Shown in pieces: positions 60,302-64,000 of a stretch of DNA of 64,000 bases (position 1 is the stretch's first letter; the number at the start of each line of letters is the position of its first letter). The translations under genes were made by a program, and so were the position numbers. The notes beneath the pieces were generated by a model. It was not told the origin of the DNA, made no database searches, and was given only the letters and a program-made list of their open reading frames with translations. The DNA is from Pelagicoccus albus (lineage in GTDB: Bacteria > Verrucomicrobiota > Verrucomicrobiia > Opitutales > Opitutaceae), in assembly GCF_014230145.1 (NCBI RefSeq), contig NZ_JACHVC010000006.1, positions 496,001 to 560,000 of the forward strand. Reading direction: 5' to 3'.

Positions 60302-60892
60302 ATGGCTCGGAAAAACGTCAGACAACTTTGGAAAGACAAGGTCGCCGGTAAACCTGTATCCACCGTGAGTGGATTGCCGGCAGGCTTCATCAAGCGGAAA
60401 TATGTCGGGACCATTCTGGGTATCGATCCTAGTTTAAGAGGTACAGGACTGGCCGTAATCGAATTTGGGGAAAAGGGGCGTCAAATCCTCCTCAGGAGCG
60501 AAACGCTGAAACAACGTAGCAGCAAGATTTCGATGCCTCAGTGCCTAGGCAACATATGCGCGAGGGTGCTCGAGATTTTGGATACGTATGAGATCGATAT
60601 CGTTGCCCTGGAGCAAACTATCTACGTGCAGAATTTCCAGACGGCCCAAATCCTTGGAGCGGCCCGCGGTGCCGCCATTGCCGCTGCTGCAATGAGAGGC
60701 AAAGAGGTGTTCGAGTATCCGCCTCTTCGTGTGAAGCAGGCGGTAGTCGGAAACGGACGTGCCAGCAAGGAGCAGGTAGCCAAGACGATTCGTACCCTCC
60801 TAGGACACGGGGCAATGTTAGAGCTCGATGAGTCGGACGCCGCAGCAGTCGCTATGACGCACGCCTACACGGGAGCTCATGAAGTCTCCTAG
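60302..60892 (+). CDS. ruvC: Crossover junction endodeoxyribonuclease RuvC
   Basis: RuvC resolves Holliday junctions. The core has GIDPSLRGTGLAVIEF (first catalytic Asp), DIVALEQTIYVQNFQTAQILGAARG (Glu), and MLELDESDAAAVAMTHAY (second Asp pair). It is 196 residues, about 20 more than E. coli RuvC, because of a basic extension of ~35 residues before the catalytic strand (ARKNVRQLWKDKVAGKPVS). The ATG is 3 nt after the transporter stop, and no alternative start fits better. ruvA and ruvB are not nearby. Confidence 0.93.
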   Translation: MARKNVRQLWKDKVAGKPVSTVSGLPAGFIKRKYVGTILGIDPSLRGTGLAVIEFGEKGRQILLRSETLKQRSSKISMPQCLGNICARVLEILDTYEIDIVALEQTIYVQNFQTAQILGAARGAAIAAAAMRGKEVFEYPPLRVKQAVVGNGRASKEQVAKTIRTLLGHGAMLELDESDAAAVAMTHAYTGAHEVS

Positions 60893-60903
60893 GATCTAAG
60901 CTC

Positions 60904-62073
60904 TTATGATTGTTTCGAGGTGTCTAGCTGCACCGCAAGCGAACGAAGGCTTAACGAAATTTCCGAAAGCTTAGAAACGTGACTCGAAACGTGGGAGGAG
61001 ATTTCGGTATTTTGCTTGGCCTTGCTTGCCACCGTATTGATGGCGTGCGTGATGTTTTGGGCTGCGGTGGCAACATCGTTCATGATACCTGAAATGGAGT
61101 GAGTCACGGTGCCTTGCTCTTCTGTGGCAGCGGCCACGGAAAGGGAAATCGAGTTGATTTCTTCGATCACGGTGTTGATCCGTTGTATCGCTTGCGAGGA
61201 TTCATCCGCTTGGCGACGTATGGTCGCAACCTGTTGCGAAATTGTTTTCGCGTTGGTTTGGGATTCGGTGGCGAGTTTCTTCACTTCGCTAGCCACGACG
61301 GCGAATCCTTTTCCATTATCGCCGGCTCTCGCTGCCTCGATGCTAGCGTTGAGAGAGAGCAAATTGGTCTGGTGCGCGATGCCGTCGATCAGCGTGATGA
61401 TTTTGCCGATTTGGTTACTCGAGCTCAGCAGTTCTTTGATCGTCCCAGCTGTTTGGGTGGCCATCGATACTGCGTCTCCGGTCACGGAATTCGCTTGCTG
61501 CATGCTGGCGCTGATCTCGTTGATGGCCTTGGCCAGCTCGGAACACGCGTTTGCGGCTTCATCGGTAAGCGTATTTGTCTCCTGCGAGCTTTTGTCGACG
61601 GATTCGGCGGACTCCAGGGTCTGATTGGAGTTTTGGTCGAGGTCGCGGGTGGTCTCCTCCATGTTTGTGACGGTGTCGTTCAACGCGGCGACCGTTTCTT
61701 GCAGCGTTTGGCTAACTTCGCGTTGTTGTTGCCGCTGTAGATCACTGTGGCGGAGGTTTCCGTTAAAAAGGCGGATGGACTCGAGGAAGGTATTTTCAAA
61801 GCCGCGTTCGTCAATCTGGCAGCCCGAGACGCCGTTACCGAAATCCTCCATCCTGCCAATCGCTTCGCGAAAATAGGTTTCTACCTTGTCGATGAGGTCG
61901 TTGATGTCGGAGCAGATTCCTGAAAATTCTCCGTATTGGCCGATGTTGGTGAAACGCAATTCAAGGTTGCCCGCAACCAGTTGCGATAGGACGTCCTGAA
62001 TCTTGGCGATCGTTGCGCTTTGGTCTGCGGAAAGGGATTTTTCTGTGGGAGCGGTTTCCGTTTGGTTTTCCAT
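60904..62073 (-). CDS. Soluble methyl-accepting chemotaxis protein
   Basis: The 389-residue protein has no membrane segment. Residues ~20-85 may be a HAMP-like or helical input region, and ~130-385 form a long MCP signalling hairpin with the tip [23 protein letters not shown], where the receptor contacts CheA/CheW. A cytoplasmic receptor fits the neighbouring PAS protein (62086-62511), encoded 12 bp upstream on the same strand: together they look like Aer split into two proteins. Motility genes are not in the window. Confidence 0.93.
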   Translation of the reverse strand: MENQTETAPTEKSLSADQSATIAKIQDVLSQLVAGNLELRFTNIGQYGEFSGICSDINDLIDKVETYFREAIGRMEDFGNGVSGCQIDERGFENTFLESIRLFNGNLRHSDLQRQQQREVSQTLQETVAALNDTVTNMEETTRDLDQNSNQTLESAESVDKSSQETNTLTDEAANACSELAKAINEISASMQQANSVTGDAVSMATQTAGTIKELLSSSNQIGKIITLIDGIAHQTNLLSLNASIEAARAGDNGKGFAVVASEVKKLATESQTNAKTISQQVATIRRQADESSQAIQRINTVIEEINSISLSVAAATEEQGTVTHSISGIMNDVATAAQNITHAINTVASKAKQNTEISSHVSSHVSKLSEISLSLRSLAVQLDTSKQS

Positions 62074-62085
62074 GGTCGTGTAATC

Positions 62086-62511
62086 TCAGCTTCTTTCTTC
62101 GGCTATCATTGTGCGGTAAAGGGCGGCCGCGTCGTCGATTTGTTTTCGCGTCGGTTTGCGGCGCACTGACATGTAGCCAACGATCTTTCCGTCGACCATC
62201 GTGGGCGTTACGGTTGCGTCGACCCAGTAGAAGCCTCCGTCCTTGCGAAGGTTTTTCACGATGCCGTGCCACTCTTTGCCAGTTTCCACCGTGTCCCAAA
62301 GGTCTTTAAAAGCGGCCTTTGGCATATCGGGATGCCTCACGATGTTGTGGGGCTGTTTCAGTAGCTCCATCTCCGAGTATCCGCACATGTGGATAAACGT
62401 GGTGTTGGCGTAAGTGATGATCCCTCTCGGGTCCGTTTTCGAGACCAGAAAGGTATCATCGGAGAAGGTATGTTCGATATCGGTGGGCTGGACCTGTACT
62501 TTCATTCTCAA
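62086..62511 (-). CDS. Stand-alone PAS-domain protein, Aer-like
   Basis: The 141-residue protein is almost one PAS domain: DDTFLVSKTDPRGIITYANTTFIHMCGYSEMEL, then QPHNIVRHPDMPKAAFKDLWDTVETGKEW and GIVKNLRKDGGFYWVDATVTPT. The HNIVRHPDMP stretch is typical of the Aer PAS, which binds FAD and senses redox or oxygen. It lacks HAMP and signalling parts, which its downstream neighbour supplies. The ATG at 62511 gives a short lead of ~10 residues. FAD binding is inferred. Confidence 0.88.
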   Translation of the reverse strand: MRMKVQVQPTDIEHTFSDDTFLVSKTDPRGIITYANTTFIHMCGYSEMELLKQPHNIVRHPDMPKAAFKDLWDTVETGKEWHGIVKNLRKDGGFYWVDATVTPTMVDGKIVGYMSVRRKPTRKQIDDAAALYRTMIAEERS

Positions 62512-62639
62512 TCTAGGGCTAGGGCTTGCCTCCCTAAAGTGGAGGCTTGGCGGAGCCTAGAATGAAAGCTGAAATGCAGGATTTAACAACTGCGAGGGCG
62601 GTTAAACGGCGGTAAAAGATGTTCCGGAGCGAACTCCTC

Positions 62640-64000
62640 CTAGACTTCGACCGCTTTCAAAGGCTCTGGATCGATAACTCGAACAGGATGGTCCGCGGCC
62701 TCGAGCTGTTGGCTAAACCAGTCTCTTGCCCCCGGGTCACCGTGGGTCAGGACAATGGACTTCGGCTCTGCAGCCAGGGCAAACTCCAATATCTCCTCCC
62801 GATCTGCGTGACCACTCATCTCGAATCGATCCACCTTGGCCAGAACGGGGCATTGATAATCCAATACGTCGAACAGAAAGGTCTGCCCCGGTTTCGTATC
62901 CAGCAACTTGCCACCGGGTGTATCGGGATCGCAATAGCCGACGAAGCAGATCGTATTTCTCGTACTGGCAAGCAACGTAGAAGCGACCATGTAGCTGGGA
63001 GTTCGCTCGACTAGCATGCCGCTACTCAAGACAAATACACCCGGCTCGCCTGGCTCTTTCCCCGGGGTGAGCTTGCGGGGGGGGCGTTTCAGACGCAGCT
63101 CCTTGGTTACCTTGCGTGTGTAGCTAATGAGCTGGGTCCGCTTGGCGATGTGGTCAAAATAGTCTGCGATGTCGAGGCCGAGGCCCGCTCCATAGACTGG
63201 GCACTTGGGAAGGCGGCCATCTTTGCGTGCGTCATTCAGTAAGGTGAGAAGCTCTTGCATCCGGCCAAGAGCAAATACTGGAATCAGCACTGAACCTCCG
63301 CCACGTATCGTCTCGCCAATCAACTTCAGGAGACGCTTGACCTCGCTCTCACGCGTCTTGCCCTCCGGTCGCTCGGTTTCGCCGCGGGTGGTTTCGATTA
63401 CCATGGCGTCGAACTTTCGGGCTTTGGGGAAACGGGCTCCGTTCAGGACCCGTTGATCATCGAAGAGCACGTCTCCGGTGAAAAAGACTGTTTTGCCCCC
63501 GTGCTCGATTTGAAACCCTCCAGCCCCAGCCACATGGCCGGCCTGATACAACGTGATGGTCAACTCCTCGTCTGCCTTTTTCAGAACGAGGGGCTGTTTG
63601 TATTTCATAGCCTCGAAACGGCCTGAGATTCCCTCGATTTCCTCGTGGGTGAAGAGCGGGTATTCTGGGATCCGTTTTTCCTCCTTTTGCCGCTTCATTA
63701 CGTTGCAGGAGTTGTGGAGCATACGTTCGACCAGCATTTGACTGGGCAAACTCATCAAAACGCGAGCTTTCGGGTGGCGCTTCAAGAGGACGGGGAGGGC
63801 TCCAATGTGGTCAAGGTGACAGTGGGTCACGATCACGAAATCGATGTTTCGATCACCGATGTGTTCGAAATCAGGCATAGCTGCCGCACCGGTCAGCTTC
63901 GGGTGTAGACCGGCGTCGACTATGAAATTATAGCCGCCGGCTTCCACTAGCAACGAGTTCGAGCCGATGCCGCTCTCTCTATTTAAATCGGTGATTTTCA
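62640..64000 (-). CDS. MBL-fold beta-CASP ribonuclease, 5' end cut by window edge
   Basis: The frame runs to the right edge. The metal motif HCHLDHIG, a second EMSGHADREEI histidine, and an LTHGDPGAR motif near the end identify a metallo-beta-lactamase RNA-processing enzyme of the beta-CASP type (the archaeal/bacterial CPSF- or RNase J-like group). At the edge the protein reads KITDLNRESGIGSNS before the zinc domain, and the last two visible bases are TG on this strand, so the ATG probably begins one base outside. Only the first base would be missing. The substrate, RNA or DNA, is not set by sequence. Confidence 0.92.
   Translation of the reverse strand, partial: KITDLNRESGIGSNSLLVEAGGYNFIVDAGLHPKLTGAAAMPDFEHIGDRNIDFVIVTHCHLDHIGALPVLLKRHPKARVLMSLPSQMLVERMLHNSCNVMKRQKEEKRIPEYPLFTHEEIEGISGRFEAMKYKQPLVLKKADEELTITLYQAGHVAGAGGFQIEHGGKTVFFTGDVLFDDQRVLNGARFPKARKFDAMVIETTRGETERPEGKTRESEVKRLLKLIGETIRGGGSVLIPVFALGRMQELLTLLNDARKDGRLPKCPVYGAGLGLDIADYFDHIAKRTQLISYTRKVTKELRLKRPPRKLTPGKEPGEPGVFVLSSGMLVERTPSYMVASTLLASTRNTICFVGYCDPDTPGGKLLDTKPGQTFLFDVLDYQCPVLAKVDRFEMSGHADREEILEFALAAEPKSIVLTHGDPGARDWFSQQLEAADHPVRVIDPEPLKAVEV

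Noticed and set aside
1-64000. CRISPR, tRNA, rRNA, tmRNA, transposase or integrase genes
   Set aside because: None seen by reading; tRNA and tmRNA would need a dedicated scan to rule out fully.

Overview
The window reads as an ordinary, densely coded chromosomal segment of a Gram-negative bacterium of the phylum Verrucomicrobiota, probably class Opitutia (Puniceicoccus/Pelagicoccus-like). The lineage call is an inference. It rests mainly on a 51-residue small basic protein of the Chlamydia/Verrucomicrobia type (865-1020), on secreted proteins whose C-termini look like those common in this phylum (42301-45702), and on the overall gene style. No rRNA, tRNA, CRISPR array, insertion sequence, prophage or plasmid gene was seen.

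Layout. 1-1380: a truncated M23 peptidase, then the small basic protein and cutA. 1497-10912: a long plus-strand housekeeping run of rpoZ, smpB, thrB, trmL, a family 9 glycosyltransferase, serS, tilS, ftsH and a PLP aminotransferase. 10977-13217: cysD and cysN (ATP sulfurylase). 13363-17567: a small HTH-like protein, glgC, a tandem universal stress protein, and a minus-strand pair of unrecognised genes, one of which resembles a worn ECF sigma factor. 17751-26597: acylphosphatase, an overlapping ABC exporter trio, cysC, a coiled-coil membrane protein, a HAD phosphatase, a DAACS symporter and uvrB. 26679-31238: a minus-strand DUF3450/ExbB/ExbD/ExbD/TPR energy-transduction operon. 31814-42289: ridA, lipA, lysS, a LolC/E-type permease with LolD, lpxB, a secreted hypothetical, a Cys-rich micro-protein, a DEAD-box helicase, a spermidine-synthase-like protein, an S4 protein and a zinc-ribbon membrane protein. 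42301-50904: a large secreted M6-type metalloprotease, an MFS transporter, a one-domain TonB-like secreted protein, a lipoprotein zinc metalloprotease and a Nif11-like peptide. 50959-54357: a complete mlaE-F-D-C-A operon. 54874-64000: a glucosaminidase, a DUF374 acyltransferase, a eukaryotic-type HisA, a tandem-repeat exported protein, a Gfo/Idh/MocA oxidoreductase, TauE/SafE, ruvC, a two-gene PAS + soluble chemoreceptor unit and a beta-CASP nuclease.

How the genes fit together. The clearest theme is envelope building and energising: lpxB and GT9 for lipopolysaccharide, Lol for lipoprotein export, Mla for phospholipid asymmetry, ExbB/ExbD for energising the outer membrane, and cell-wall hydrolases at both ends. 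Sulfate activation is split: cysDN make APS, and cysC, which phosphorylates it, lies about 7 kb away. The items most worth a second look are the sigma-like pair at 16031-17567, the DUF3450-ExbBD operon with no anchored TonB, the orphan Nif11-like peptide, the eukaryotic-type HisA, the split Aer-like receptor and the Cys-rich micro-protein at 38777-38920. I did not find a clear new defence, mobile or biosynthetic system.
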